A stretch of DNA of 64,000 nt from DLAJ01 sp023663615 (GTDB lineage Bacteria > Bacillota > Clostridia > Lachnospirales > Lachnospiraceae): contig JAMPHA010000002.1 of NCBI GenBank assembly GCA_023663615.1, positions 62,001 through 126,000 of the forward strand, read 5' to 3'. The notes under the pieces are model-generated. The model did not search any database and had not been told where the DNA came from. It worked only from the letters and a program-made list of their open reading frames with translations. The translations under genes were made by a program, and so were the position numbers. Positions 41,969-50,697 of the stretch are shown piece after piece. Positions within the stretch are counted from its first letter, which is position 1. Each line of letters opens with the position of its first letter.

Positions 41969-44707
41969 TCAGCAGATCACGACATGGCATTTCCCCGGCA
42001 GCGGCACCATGAAGCGCTCCGAATACCCGCCGGACGCCTTAAAAAACGCACGTCTGTCCCGTCCGCCAAGCTCCACGCATACCCGTTCCCGCCCTGCATT
42101 CCGATAGGCAGTCAGCCGCAGACTTCGGATATACTGAATCCCCGGCACGCTTTTTAACGCGTTCGTCATCTGCGCCTCGTTCGGCATCGTCCCGATCTCC
42201 CATCCGTTCCCGTCGTAATTTCCCGACAGCGGATGCAGAAAGCGCGCCGCAGTCCTTTCCACTTCTGCCTGAATCTCAAACGGATTCCCGTCTTCCGCGG
42301 CGACCGCTTCCACCTCGCAGTCCATCTCAAGAAACACCGGCTCCACGACGAAAAGTTTCCCCCGTCTTTTAAGGCAAACGTCCATCCGCGCAGACAGATA
42401 CTGCGCCACCTGCGCGCGGACCGCGTCAAAATACATGCTGCCGCCCTGAAATTCTTTTAACAGTAACGCCACCGCCGCCGCGCCGGGTTCATAATTTCCG
42501 TCGGCATTACAATTCGGATAACATTTTACTTTTTTGACCGCAGAGGATGCCTCGCGCGCAAGCGCCTCGAAATCCCACACCGTCACGGCACGCCCTCCAT
42601 GGCGCAGCGCCGCGCTGCCGCGCGTAAGCGCCTCCGCCTCTCCCTCCCGGCCGCAGCCGCCGTAAACGAGCATCGGATTCGTTACCCGGTTCACATAGCC
42701 GTAAGAACCGATGAGTTTTTGAATGCCTCCGGGTTCCTGATTCCCCGCACTGCCGCTCTGCCGTCCCGTCTGTTCCGCACACGCCGAAATTCCCGCCGCA
42801 TTCATGAACCATCCCGTGATACGCGGCATCCTCCCCCGCTTCTCTAGGGCGCGGTACTCCCCTTTTACGTCCTGCACGCGCAGCCAGTATGCCGTCTCTC
42901 CGCACACTGACGCCTCCACAAAATCCTCTTTTCCCATAAAGGTCAGCGTACCGCTTTTTCTGAAATTCTCCGTCCCGTCCACGACGGACAGCGGCGTAAA
43001 TCCCTGCGCCCCCATATACGAAAATGCGAGATACGGGAGTCCTCCCGCCAATTCCTCCTGCATCGCGCACAGGATACGGATCGGTCCCTTTTTAAGCGGT
43101 CTGTGAAATCCGAGATACAGCGCAGGAGCCGTTTCCTTTTGTCCGCAGAATAATTCCCATGCGTTCTCCGCGCCCTTTTTGGCGGTTCCATATACGCGCT
43201 GCGAGCCGTTATTTTGTGAAAGAAGCATGTCCGGCGTCTTTCCCCGTTCCCCATAATCAAACGCAAACTGCACCCCGCTTATGACCGGCACGATATACGC
43301 GCCCTTCGGCTGATAAAGATTCGTCATTTTCAGGACGCGCACACGCAGGTAGCGCGTCGGCGCCGCCTGCCATTCCAAGAGAGACGCATCCGGCGGACAT
43401 GGGAACAGGATCCGCACCTGCTGCCCGGCTCTCGCTCCCGTCCCGTCAAACAACGTTTCATCCTTTTTTTCCACCGCAAGCCTGCTCCAGCCCGCCCCGT
43501 TGTAATATTCCCAGACGACCTGCCGGATCGTGATGTCATATTCCGCATCCGGCACGAAGTCCGCGCGCTTCATCAGCATCTTCCACCGCTTGTCCGTCTT
43601 CACGCTGTGATCGAACGGGATATTCTCATAATCGAGCCGGAACGATAACGTCACGCGCGCATCCGGCTTGCCGAGCGCCTCCGCCGATGCAAAATAGCAC
43701 TCCGCAAAGGGCGCCGGGTTTTCCCCAAACGGCAGAAAGCGCCCGTTTTCCTGTTCGCCCTCCTGATTCCAGATCAGGTCCGGTTCCGCCTTTTCCCTGC
43801 GCGAAGCGATCCGGACTCCGTTTACCCGAAACGGCGCGCCCAGCCATGGTTTTTGATAACGGCAGCCCAGCCAGTATCCTTCTTTTCCAAACAGCGCCCT
43901 TTTCGCCGGCGCTTCTGCGCCCGGTTCCACTGCAAGCGTCAGTCCGCGCGCGTCCCACCGCCGCGTCCCGTACTCCGCAAATCCGTCCTCCGTACTGTAA
44001 AAAAAAGAACACGCCTCCCCGTCCGACAGCCAGTGCGCCGGATCGTTCTCACCAGCGCTTTTCCTGTCATGCTCTCCGGCGTCTTTCCTGCCGTTGCCTC
44101 TGACGTTCCCCCCGCCGCCCCCGTTCTCTGCAGCAAACGCGAGCGTGATCTCGGCGCCGCCGGACACGGACAGAACCTCGTTCTGGCAGAGATAAAACAC
44201 ATGCTCCTGCAAATTCTCTTCCTCCCGCGCAAAAGGAGCAAACCCTGCGGACACATCCTTTTTTGCGATATAATCCCGCTCCCCGTCAACAAAAAGCGCC
44301 TTTGTCAGGCTTGCAGGCGTCACATAGAGCGCCTCTGTCGTTTCATAACGAATCTCCTCCGTCTGCACGGACGCATCCCCTCCCGCCCTGCCGGACACGA
44401 CGACGCCTTTTGGCAGAAACGTGCCGCCGTACTCATCCCCGGACAGCCCGAATGTGACATATCCCCGCGCCGCAGACGCCGGTCTTGTCTCTAATCCGAT
44501 CTGCTTAAAAAAAGCAAGCTTATGCTTTTCCGGAATCCGCGTAAAACGCGCTTCCGTGCCCGCAAACATGTCCGCAAACAGCATTGCCAGCGCCGTACCC
44601 GCATCGGGATGCTCCCTGTCAAAACGCCATTCGGGCGTATACGATTTCGCAAGATATGCGATCTGTGCCAGAATTTCTTCCGCACCGCTTTCCTTCCCTT
44701 TTCTCAT
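41969..44707 (-). CDS. Baseplate J-like protein 1 (Afp11-like)
   Basis: 912 residues. The N terminus (EEILAQIAYLAKSYTPEWRF, then DPDAGT-like HPDAGTALAMLFADMF) matches the conserved start of Afp11-type proteins; the C-terminal half carries the J-like region VTVWDFEALAREASSAVKKV followed by YLSARMDVCLKRRGKLFVVE. A large central insert is rich in Gly, Asn and charged residues near 205-230. AGGAGG lies 9 bases before the ATG. It is larger than most homologues. Together with the 731-residue paralogue it should form the wedge of the baseplate. Confidence 0.87.
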   Translation of the reverse strand: MRKGKESGAEEILAQIAYLAKSYTPEWRFDREHPDAGTALAMLFADMFAGTEARFTRIPEKHKLAFFKQIGLETRPASAARGYVTFGLSGDEYGGTFLPKGVVVSGRAGGDASVQTEEIRYETTEALYVTPASLTKALFVDGERDYIAKKDVSAGFAPFAREEENLQEHVFYLCQNEVLSVSGGAEITLAFAAENGGGGGNVRGNGRKDAGEHDRKSAGENDPAHWLSDGEACSFFYSTEDGFAEYGTRRWDARGLTLAVEPGAEAPAKRALFGKEGYWLGCRYQKPWLGAPFRVNGVRIASRREKAEPDLIWNQEGEQENGRFLPFGENPAPFAECYFASAEALGKPDARVTLSFRLDYENIPFDHSVKTDKRWKMLMKRADFVPDAEYDITIRQVVWEYYNGAGWSRLAVEKKDETLFDGTGARAGQQVRILFPCPPDASLLEWQAAPTRYLRVRVLKMTNLYQPKGAYIVPVISGVQFAFDYGERGKTPDMLLSQNNGSQRVYGTAKKGAENAWELFCGQKETAPALYLGFHRPLKKGPIRILCAMQEELAGGLPYLAFSYMGAQGFTPLSVVDGTENFRKSGTLTFMGKEDFVEASVCGETAYWLRVQDVKGEYRALEKRGRMPRITGWFMNAAGISACAEQTGRQSGSAGNQEPGGIQKLIGSYGYVNRVTNPMLVYGGCGREGEAEALTRGSAALRHGGRAVTVWDFEALAREASSAVKKVKCYPNCNADGNYEPGAAAVALLLKEFQGGSMYFDAVRAQVAQYLSARMDVCLKRRGKLFVVEPVFLEMDCEVEAVAAEDGNPFEIQAEVERTAARFLHPLSGNYDGNGWEIGTMPNEAQMTNALKSVPGIQYIRSLRLTAYRNAGRERVCVELGGRDRRAFFKASGGYSERFMVPLPGKCHVVIC

Positions 44708-44778
44708 GCCCTGCTGCCTCCTGCGGCAAACGCCTTTCCCTATCCGGTCCCGGCAGTTTGCATCCGCCTGTCCACGTT

Positions 44779-45189
44779 TCAGATCCCCTCGTCTTTATAG
44801 TACGGAAAAACCAGATTATAAGGATTATTTGTCGCACGCACGGTATATCCGACGTGTATTTCGGCAACGCCCCCGCCAAGCCGCCCGCAGTCCACCGCGA
44901 TCTCCACATCCGTAATGCGCGGCTCGTACCGCACAAGCGCCGCCCTGATCTCCTCCTCCATGCCTTTCTGGTCGATCATGTTCATCGTGGAAAACGCATA
45001 TCTCCGAATATCGCAGCCAAATTCGGGACGCATGACGCGCTCCCCCTTTCCCGTAAAAAGAATCAGTCTGACCGCCTCCGCGATGTCTTCTTCTCCCGCG
45101 CACATCTGCATCCGCCCCGTCACCGCATCCACACGCGGCGGAAATGAAATGCCGCAGCCTAAGAAATCCGCCGCTCTCCGCCCTTCCAT
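44779..45189 (-). CDS. GPW/gp25-like baseplate wedge protein (Afp9-like)
   Basis: 136 residues, normal length for gp25-like proteins. Key motifs are EDIAEAVRLILFTGKGERVM, RPEFGCDIRRYAF, and EEEIRAALVRYEPRITDVEI. This small protein links the sheath to the baseplate and starts sheath polymerisation in related systems. GAGGAG lies 7 bases before the ATG. About 216 bases with short CGTCCTGTCT-type repeats and no gene precede it. Confidence 0.95.
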   Translation of the reverse strand: MEGRRAADFLGCGISFPPRVDAVTGRMQMCAGEEDIAEAVRLILFTGKGERVMRPEFGCDIRRYAFSTMNMIDQKGMEEEIRAALVRYEPRITDVEIAVDCGRLGGGVAEIHVGYTVRATNNPYNLVFPYYKDEGI

Positions 45190-45405
45190 AAAGCTTCTCC
45201 TCTTTCCGTCGTGTCCTCACCGTGTCTCCGTCCTGTCTCCGTCGCGCCTTCGTCCTGTCTCTATCCTGTCTGCTTGCACCGCGCACGCCTCCGTTATTTG
45301 CGCAGTGTTCGTTTTCTCATGTCTTTTTCGGCGATCAATGCCACGCTCTGTATCAACTGCGTTACTTCTAAATCCTCGTAAACTGTTGCACAATGCGTAC
45401 GCTCT

Positions 45406-46227
45406 TCAATTTAGCTTCATAAGCGAACCTTTCGCCTGAAAGATCCCGCTGCTCTCCGCTTTGAGCGAAGCCGTTCCCTTTAGTTCCAGCGATGCCTGCG
45501 CCTCCGCCTTGATATTCTGCCCCTTGATCTGCGTGCTGCTCCCCTCCAGCATCGTATTCTGCCCCTTGAAATGCAGCTTCTGCCCCGCTTTTAAGCTGAC
45601 GCTGTCCGCTGAAATCTCCGCCTCTTTCTTTTCTCCGTCCAGCACAAGCATTTCTTTTCCACCGATGCTGAAAACTGCTTTTTTCTCCGCTTTGAACGTC
45701 AGAACGCCGCCCTCGGTGTCCAGCTCGACCGCATTGTCTCCCTCTGCGTCCTGTATGGAAATCTTGTGCGCTTCGTCGTCAAGCCGGATCGTGTGTCCCG
45801 ATTTCGTTTTGACCGTGATCGTCCCGTTCTCGCCGCCGTCGCAGACCGTCATGCTGTTTCCGCCCTTTGTGTAAAACGTTTTGACCACATTTTTTTCATC
45901 CGCCGCCTCCGGCGGCAGCACGTTATCCTCTGTATAAAGACTTCCGATAACGTACGGGCTCTGCGGCTGACCCATATAAAAAGCAACAAGGACCTTTGCG
46001 CCGATCTCCGGGAGCATGTAGAGTCCGTGTCCTGCTCCGGCATACGGAAATGCTACAGGCGCCCAGTCCAGTTCGTCCTTCGTATCCGTTCCGAGCAGCA
46101 GTTTCACTTTTACCATACCCGGATGACCGCTGTCCCAATTTTCCTTGACCTCTCCGAGCAGGACGCCCGTCACAAGCTCCTCCGCATCATAATCAGACTT
46201 TGTCTGCAGCTCGTCAAACAGACTCAT
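45406..46227 (-). CDS. Spike protein with gp5-like OB fold (C-terminal half of Afp8/VgrG)
   Basis: 273 residues. The OB-fold domain (about 20-110; ELVTGVLLGEVKENWDSGHP, WAPVAFPYAG, LPEIGAKVLVAFYMGQPQSP) precedes a repetitive beta-helix-like needle (about 130-270; SMTVCDGGENGTITVKTKSG, later LKAGQKLHF and LELKGTASLKAESS). It starts with ATGA overlapping the hub gene stop, with GGAGGG upstream. In Afp and T6SS the hub and spike are one protein (Afp8/VgrG); here they are separate, as in phages such as P2. The DUF4280 tip would bind its C terminus. Confidence 0.9.
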   Translation of the reverse strand: MSLFDELQTKSDYDAEELVTGVLLGEVKENWDSGHPGMVKVKLLLGTDTKDELDWAPVAFPYAGAGHGLYMLPEIGAKVLVAFYMGQPQSPYVIGSLYTEDNVLPPEAADEKNVVKTFYTKGGNSMTVCDGGENGTITVKTKSGHTIRLDDEAHKISIQDAEGDNAVELDTEGGVLTFKAEKKAVFSIGGKEMLVLDGEKKEAEISADSVSLKAGQKLHFKGQNTMLEGSSTQIKGQNIKAEAQASLELKGTASLKAESSGIFQAKGSLMKLN

Positions 46228-47453
46228 TTTTTCCCTCCAAGCACAAAATCCGTTGTAAATCCGTCCGTGCCAAACGTGTGGCTGACCGCTTTCAGATAAT
46301 ATTCGCCGTTCACGGCATCGTCGATCCCGTCAATGCCGAGATAACGCCCCGGAATCAGCACCGGCATACCGATACAGCTCCCCCGCCCGGAATGCATCGA
46401 CTCTTTCACGCGCTCCACCTCATCCGTCAGGCGGCTTTCCGCTTCATCCTCGGATTTCATGCTCGTCAGCTCTATGACCTTCACGGATTTAAGAATGCCT
46501 GTCTGCGCGGCTTTGTCGGACATGACCGTCTCTTTTTTTTCGATCATGAACTTTTTTTGTTCCGTACTTCCGCCCTTTTTTCCGGATTCTCCCGTTTGGG
46601 CGCTCCCGCTTCCGGACGTGTTCCCAACGCCTCCTGCCTGTGTTTCTCCGCTCCCGGACGTATTCTTCTGCGTCGGCTTTTTTATCGTCCCCCGCACTAT
46701 GATCTGCATATTCACATAACTGCTGCTTTCGGAAAAAGTAACCAGATCCTTTCCCCACGTCAGCGTCAGAACGGCGGCCTCCCCGCTTTTTGCGGTCAGC
46801 TTTGCTTCTTTCCCATAAACAAGGAAACGAAGATCATGCTCCCTGCACAGTTTCCGCACGAGACTAAGATCGCTGCCGCGTTGGACAAAGGTTTTCAGGC
46901 TGCTCCCCTCTCCGCTCCCTCCGCCTTTTTGTTTTTGCTCCACGGATACGTTTAAGCCAAACGCGCTGTATTTTCCCATCAGCGTGGAAAACAGATTGGT
47001 CAGCGTCTGCTCCTCCCATACCTTGTCGATCTCCTCATTGTCCGCCATCAGCCGCTTCACATCCATGACCGTGACCTGCATGGAAGGCATTTCTGAAAAC
47101 TGGACTCCCGTTTCATAAATAAATCCGTGAAATACATCAGCCAGTTCGGAACCGTAGCCTAATTCGATCTTGACCATCGCGCCGCAGACAAGATACTTTT
47201 TTACCGTCTGTCTGATGGCATTCTGCTTACCGTCCCAAATATCCGTCACGCTGAAATCGGCGCTCGCCGCGGAATCGATATGGAGCGAAACGCGGATATG
47301 CTCGATCCGCACGCCAGCCGCCTGCACCAGTTCCTGCGGCGGTGTTCCGATCCATATCTTTGCGGCCGGCGCCGCGTATTGTTGATAGCGCTCCCGCAGT
47401 TTGTCCGCTTCAAACACTGCGGTGAGCAGATCGGCTTCCTCTGCTTTCGCCAT
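46224..47453 (-). CDS. gp27/GpD-like hub protein (N-terminal half of Afp8/VgrG)
   Basis: 409 residues. Hub features are RIEHIRVSLHIDSAASADFS near residue 47, LGYGSELADVFHGFIYETGV, MDVKRLMADN, and a second barrel (SLVRKLCREHDLRFLVYGKE near residue 190). A Gly/Ser/Thr-rich linker (about 265-300) is followed by a C-terminal region ending HTFGTDGFTTDFVLGGKK. It forms the trimeric base that connects the tube to the spike. AAAGGAG lies 10 bases before the ATG. Confidence 0.88.
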   Translation of the reverse strand: MAKAEEADLLTAVFEADKLRERYQQYAAPAAKIWIGTPPQELVQAAGVRIEHIRVSLHIDSAASADFSVTDIWDGKQNAIRQTVKKYLVCGAMVKIELGYGSELADVFHGFIYETGVQFSEMPSMQVTVMDVKRLMADNEEIDKVWEEQTLTNLFSTLMGKYSAFGLNVSVEQKQKGGGSGEGSSLKTFVQRGSDLSLVRKLCREHDLRFLVYGKEAKLTAKSGEAAVLTLTWGKDLVTFSESSSYVNMQIIVRGTIKKPTQKNTSGSGETQAGGVGNTSGSGSAQTGESGKKGGSTEQKKFMIEKKETVMSDKAAQTGILKSVKVIELTSMKSEDEAESRLTDEVERVKESMHSGRGSCIGMPVLIPGRYLGIDGIDDAVNGEYYLKAVSHTFGTDGFTTDFVLGGKK

Positions 47454-47543
47454 ATTGTTTCGACTCCTTTCACTTTCTGTGCTATCAGGCGATCGGATTC
47501 GGGTATCAAAAGCCTATTCAAGTAACCGCGAAGCTTTTCCTCT

Positions 47544-48179
47544 CTAAAGCGCCGGCAGCGTAAGCGTCATCCCTGCCTCGATGTCAAGCGGATTCTCTAT
47601 CCCGTTCTGCCTCGCGATCTCCCGCCAGCGCTCCGCGTCCCCGTACTCCTGCCACGCGTAATGCCAAAGCTGTTCGTTCTCATGCAGCACGCGTACTTTT
47701 GTGCGGTCGGGCGATTCAAAGGGCGCCTGCCGCCTGCTTTCATCCGCATCCAGCAAAGAGCGGAAAGAGACGTCCGCCTTTGCCCGCACGGGCGTGCCGT
47801 CCGCAAGGAACATCGTATAACTTGCCTTAACGCTCGTCACACATCCGTAGAATTTTAATTTTCCCCAGCAAAAAGAAACACTTGGCGGACGATGCAGCGA
47901 GCCGTCAATCTTCAATAGCTTCGTCAGTTCCCCGACCTTTGCCGCCGCGTTTGTTCCGCTCTCTCCCTTTTCCGCTGTCGGCGGCACATAGGTATCAAAG
48001 TAGAGCGTCATATCCAGTGTCATGCTCTCCCCGGAAATAAACTGACTGACCGGTCCGTCCAGACCCGGAATCTTCTTTTCACTGTAAGAGGCACTCTGCG
48101 ACAGTTGATAGGATTCGGGATTGAACATCACCTCGATCTCGCTCCCGCCCTCCACCTTGATGACCGCCTTTTCCGCCAT
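47544..48179 (-). CDS. LysM-containing tube-associated protein (Afp7-like)
   Basis: 211 residues. The N-terminal CIS-tube domain (EVMFNPESYQLSQSASYSEK, then DMTLYFDTYVPP) is followed by a C-terminal LysM-like motif (VRVLHENEQLWHYAWQEYGD, then LDIEAGMTLTLP, about 160-211). In Afp7/gp53-like proteins this links the hub to the first tube ring. AGGAGG lies 6 bases before the ATG. Length and domain order match eCIS homologues. About 190 bases upstream hold no gene. Confidence 0.93.
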   Translation of the reverse strand: MAEKAVIKVEGGSEIEVMFNPESYQLSQSASYSEKKIPGLDGPVSQFISGESMTLDMTLYFDTYVPPTAEKGESGTNAAAKVGELTKLLKIDGSLHRPPSVSFCWGKLKFYGCVTSVKASYTMFLADGTPVRAKADVSFRSLLDADESRRQAPFESPDRTKVRVLHENEQLWHYAWQEYGDAERWREIARQNGIENPLDIEAGMTLTLPAL

Positions 48180-48370
48180 TGTGTTCCTCCTTCTCTCCCC
48201 ATTCCCCTCTGGCAGCAGCCCGCAGGCTTCGGCATCCGAACAAATTTGTATACATAGAAAACGTCTGCATTTTGGTGTTCTCCCGGTTGACCGCTGCTCC
48301 TCCTATACGCTCCCTTGTGCGTTTAACAGTCTGTCACAGAAAAAATAGACTCCCGCTTATTTTTTAATCC

Positions 48371-49072
48371 TTAGCCCCTGCGCAATCGCTCTAAATGCAT
48401 CTCCCGCTCCATGCGTTTCATGACTTCATCCGTGAGCTTTCCCATGTCCGGCTCCGGCGTCCGTATCGCGGTCTCCATGCTTTTTTGCAATTGAAGAAGC
48501 AAGGTCTTCTGCCTATTCAGCTGTTCTTCCACCCCGGCAAGCGTGCGCTTTGTCGTGACAAGCTCCTCGTGTGCGGTCCTCCTTTGATAAACAGGCGCTT
48601 CTCCCGTATTCCTTGGCGGATCATGCTCCCTGTATTCCCGGTTGAGGATTTTTACAAGATCGCGCTCCGCTTTTTTTGCCAGGTCGGGGCGGCTCCCGCG
48701 GTGAACAAAGATCGCCGCAATATCCCGGAACACCGTCAGTTCCTTTTGCATGAGGGGCGTTCCGCTCCATTCTGCCTTTGTCCTTATTACAAAGCGCTCC
48801 ATGCGCTTCACGATGCTCTGCGCAAACGCCTCCCGGCGCGCGGTGCTCTTCGCTTTCCATGCCTGCTCCTTTTGCCATGCCCGATTGAGACGCAGAAGCA
48901 GTTGATAAAAATACTGATCGGAAGAAGCCGCCCGCCGCGGTTTGAACAGGACGCGCGGCGTTTCCGGAAAAATCTCTGCGCCGGACGGCAGCCAATGCTT
49001 CCGGATACGCGCCGCAAATGCGGCTCCGGGACCATTTAAGATACGTTCCGCAAATTCAGCCTCCACGGACAT
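48371..49072 (-). CDS. Unknown eCIS protein with coiled-coil end (Afp6-position)
   Basis: 233 residues from the ATG at 49072 (AAGGAGA 5 bases upstream). No domain was recognised. The first 140 residues are mixed and basic, with many Arg and Lys. The C-terminal third (HEELVTTKRTLAGVEEQLNR, then QKTLLLQLQKSMETAIR) is a strong coiled coil. It sits between the second tube gene and the LysM gene, the position of Afp6 in known clusters. A chaperone or structural role, or a short tape-measure substitute, is possible but unproven. Confidence 0.6.
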   Translation of the reverse strand: MSVEAEFAERILNGPGAAFAARIRKHWLPSGAEIFPETPRVLFKPRRAASSDQYFYQLLLRLNRAWQKEQAWKAKSTARREAFAQSIVKRMERFVIRTKAEWSGTPLMQKELTVFRDIAAIFVHRGSRPDLAKKAERDLVKILNREYREHDPPRNTGEAPVYQRRTAHEELVTTKRTLAGVEEQLNRQKTLLLQLQKSMETAIRTPEPDMGKLTDEVMKRMEREMHLERLRRG

Positions 49073-49104
49073 CGCTCTCTCCTTTTCCGTCGGTTCTGTG
49101 CAGA

Positions 49105-49599
49105 TCATGTATACTGAATCCCGTCATGCATGATCTCAAACCGCTCGATCAGGATGGAATTGCCCATCGCGTCCAGATTTCCTACCTCCCGCTTTGTGAT
49201 GATGCCGTCCGCGATCCAAAACCGCCGGTCCGTCATCTGCCCTTTCGCGTCCAGCAAAATAACAGAAAGCCATGTTCCGAGGCACATTCCCGGTTTCATC
49301 CCGGCGAACCGGCTCTCCGCCGGAACGATCCCATGTTCCAGCAAAAGAGGCGCATGTTTTTTATGGGGCACCGCTAAAATGTACGGCGCATCGTTCTTTC
49401 CTCCCTCGGAAAGTTCCTCATATTCCATGGAAGACTCCAACCCGGAAACTTTGGAAAAGCGTATTTTCTGCCCGGATGCGGTCTGTTCCGCCGTGAGCCT
49501 GCCTTTCGTCTGCCCCTGCCCCATCATCACCAAAAAACGAAAATCCGCCGCATATCCTTCCTGTACTGCTTTTTTCTTCTTTTCCTTTTCCGATGTCAT
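49105..49599 (-). CDS. Tail tube protein 2 (gp19/Afp5-like)
   Basis: 164 residues from the ATG at 49599 (GGGAGG 9 bases upstream). It begins with a lysine-rich patch (SEKEKKKKAVQE), then a tube fold: FRFLVMMGQGQTKGRLTAEQ, RFSKVSGLESSMEYEELSEG, and the end FEIMHDGIQYT. The fold resembles the T4 gp19/Hcp family, but it differs from the main tube protein. In Afp-type particles the Afp5 protein forms one tube ring next to the baseplate. The 3' end overlaps the longest reading of the next gene, while the chosen start is 32 bases downstream. Confidence 0.88.
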   Translation of the reverse strand: MTSEKEKKKKAVQEGYAADFRFLVMMGQGQTKGRLTAEQTASGQKIRFSKVSGLESSMEYEELSEGGKNDAPYILAVPHKKHAPLLLEHGIVPAESRFAGMKPGMCLGTWLSVILLDAKGQMTDRRFWIADGIITKREVGNLDAMGNSILIERFEIMHDGIQYT

Positions 49600-49665
49600 C
49601 TGTCCATGCCTCCCTATGTCTCCCGGCCGCCTCATATCATGATTTCTGAACCTTCCTCTTCTTTT

Positions 49666-49917
49666 TCACACCGTAAACACATTCTCCGGCTCGTCGTTTA
49701 ATGCCCTGTTGATCTTGGAAATCTCGCCGCACCACCGTTTCCTGTCCAAATGACTCATCGCCATGATGTCGTCATGACTCCAATGCATATAATAAGCGAT
49801 AAACGCCGCTTCCTCATAAATCTGCTCCGCCGGATAGCTTGTTATTGACCGGCACTCATAAAATTTATGGGAACCTCGGCTTCCTTTCCGCAGTGCGGGC
49901 AAACGGTCCGATAACAC
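49666..49917 (-). CDS. DUF6760-like small protein, probably expressed by -1 frameshift
   Basis: The open frame runs 83 codons. Its recognisable part starts at YPAEQIYEEAAFIAYYMHWS and includes RKRWCGEISKINRALNDEPE, a short helical family found in eCIS clusters. The frame overlaps the zinc-ribbon gene by 76 bases in the -1 frame. No good ribosome site or ATG lies before the conserved part; the possible GTG (49917) and TTG starts would add residues that mirror the zinc-ribbon codons. The slippery heptamer at 49860-49866 would join the upstream protein to this frame after Lys-Phe, giving a fusion of about 182 residues. Independent reinitiation is the alternative. Confidence 0.7.
   Translation of the reverse strand: MLSDRLPALRKGSRGSHKFYECRSITSYPAEQIYEEAAFIAYYMHWSHDDIMAMSHLDRKRWCGEISKINRALNDEPENVFTV
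49829..49866 (-). promoter_or_regulatory. Putative -1 ribosomal frameshift site
   Basis: On the minus strand A AAT TTT (49866 to 49860) fits the X XXY YYZ slippery pattern in the zinc-ribbon gene frame (codons ATA AAT TTT). Six bases later a stem GCCGG/CCGGC (49853-49849 with 49833-49829, 15-base loop) can form; the zero-frame stop TAA lies in the loop. After slippage the reading continues as Lys-Phe-Tyr-Glu into the DUF6760-like frame. Confidence 0.6.
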
Positions 49918-50213
49918 GGCGTTTCCATCGTATTGATCCGCTCGTACAGATCCTGTAAATAGGCGAGATCCATGGTATAAAGTCCCTCGATCACACGCGT
50001 GTCCACAGCCGGAAGCGTGCCGAGCGATGTGACGACGCGTGCGAGCAGAATCACGGTCAGATAGCTCGGATTCTGCTGCACTCTCGCATCCTTTAACGGC
50101 AGAATTTCATCCGCCGCATTTGCCATCCGCATGATTCCCGTTTTATGCAGAATCCCGTCCCTGTCCAAATACCCTCTCGGTAACTCAAATTCATATTCTG
50201 TCTGGAATGCCAT
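49842..50213 (-). CDS. Small eCIS protein with C-terminal zinc knuckle
   Basis: 123 residues from the ATG at 50213 (GGAGG 5-6 bases upstream). The body begins FQTEYEFELPRGYLDRDGIL and includes ILLARVVTSLGTLPAVDTRV. A Cys cluster lies near the C terminus, CYRTVCPHCGKEAEVP, giving a zinc-knuckle pattern. In phages, short genes in this place between tube and tape-measure genes are tail assembly chaperones, often with a frameshifted longer form. The overlap with the next frame suggests the same arrangement here. Confidence 0.75.
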   Translation of the reverse strand: MAFQTEYEFELPRGYLDRDGILHKTGIMRMANAADEILPLKDARVQQNPSYLTVILLARVVTSLGTLPAVDTRVIEGLYTMDLAYLQDLYERINTMETPCYRTVCPHCGKEAEVPINFMSAGQ

Positions 50214-50240
50214 TGCCACCTCCACCTTTCTTTCCCGCGT

Positions 50241-50666
50241 TTAAGATTCACGCGTCATCCCCTCATGTGCGATCTCCAGCGTCTCCACTGCAACCTCGGA
50301 CGACGTCGCGTTAAAATCCGGCGCCGTGTATTTGATCGGCCATGCGTTGATGACACGCCACGATGCGACCGCCTTTTCCGTCGCGTCAAGCAGCGAGATC
50401 GTGATTGTTTTGCGTGTGACCTCCCCTGTCACGCCGTCGTTTAGCCAGTCGTAGAGCGCGTGCGAGTCCGCCAGTCCTTTTTTGAGCGTGATATTCCCGT
50501 ACTTTTTTAATCCGGGTATCTTCATGGGCGTCTGAACCATGTCGCCCTCCCGGTACTCCATCACGTCAATGGACGCGTCGAACCCCGTGACCTCGGAAAA
50601 ACTGCACGCGTCAATCCCGTCGATCTCCACCTTATATCTGAACTTTCCGTATGGATATGTTGCCAT
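50241..50666 (-). CDS. Main tail tube protein (Afp1/Pvc1-like)
   Basis: 141 residues with the canonical tube fold: YPYGKFRYKVEIDGIDACSF, SEVTGFDASIDVMEYREGD, PGLKKYGNITLKKGLADSHA, and WPIKYTAPDFNATSSEVAVE. The family (T4-like tail tube, often called DUF-type gp19) forms the hexameric inner tube that carries cargo. AAAGGAGGAGG lies before the ATG. It follows the sheath gene by 31 bases and is expected to be among the most abundant products of the operon. Confidence 0.95.
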   Translation of the reverse strand: MATYPYGKFRYKVEIDGIDACSFSEVTGFDASIDVMEYREGDMVQTPMKIPGLKKYGNITLKKGLADSHALYDWLNDGVTGEVTRKTITISLLDATEKAVASWRVINAWPIKYTAPDFNATSSEVAVETLEIAHEGMTRES

Positions 50667-50697
50667 CGGTCATCCTCCTCCTTTCTACTGTTCCACG

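Noticed and set aside
45190..45405. Small gene between gp25 and spike genes
   Set aside because: Only short CGTCCTGTCT-type repeats and no frame with a start signal were seen.
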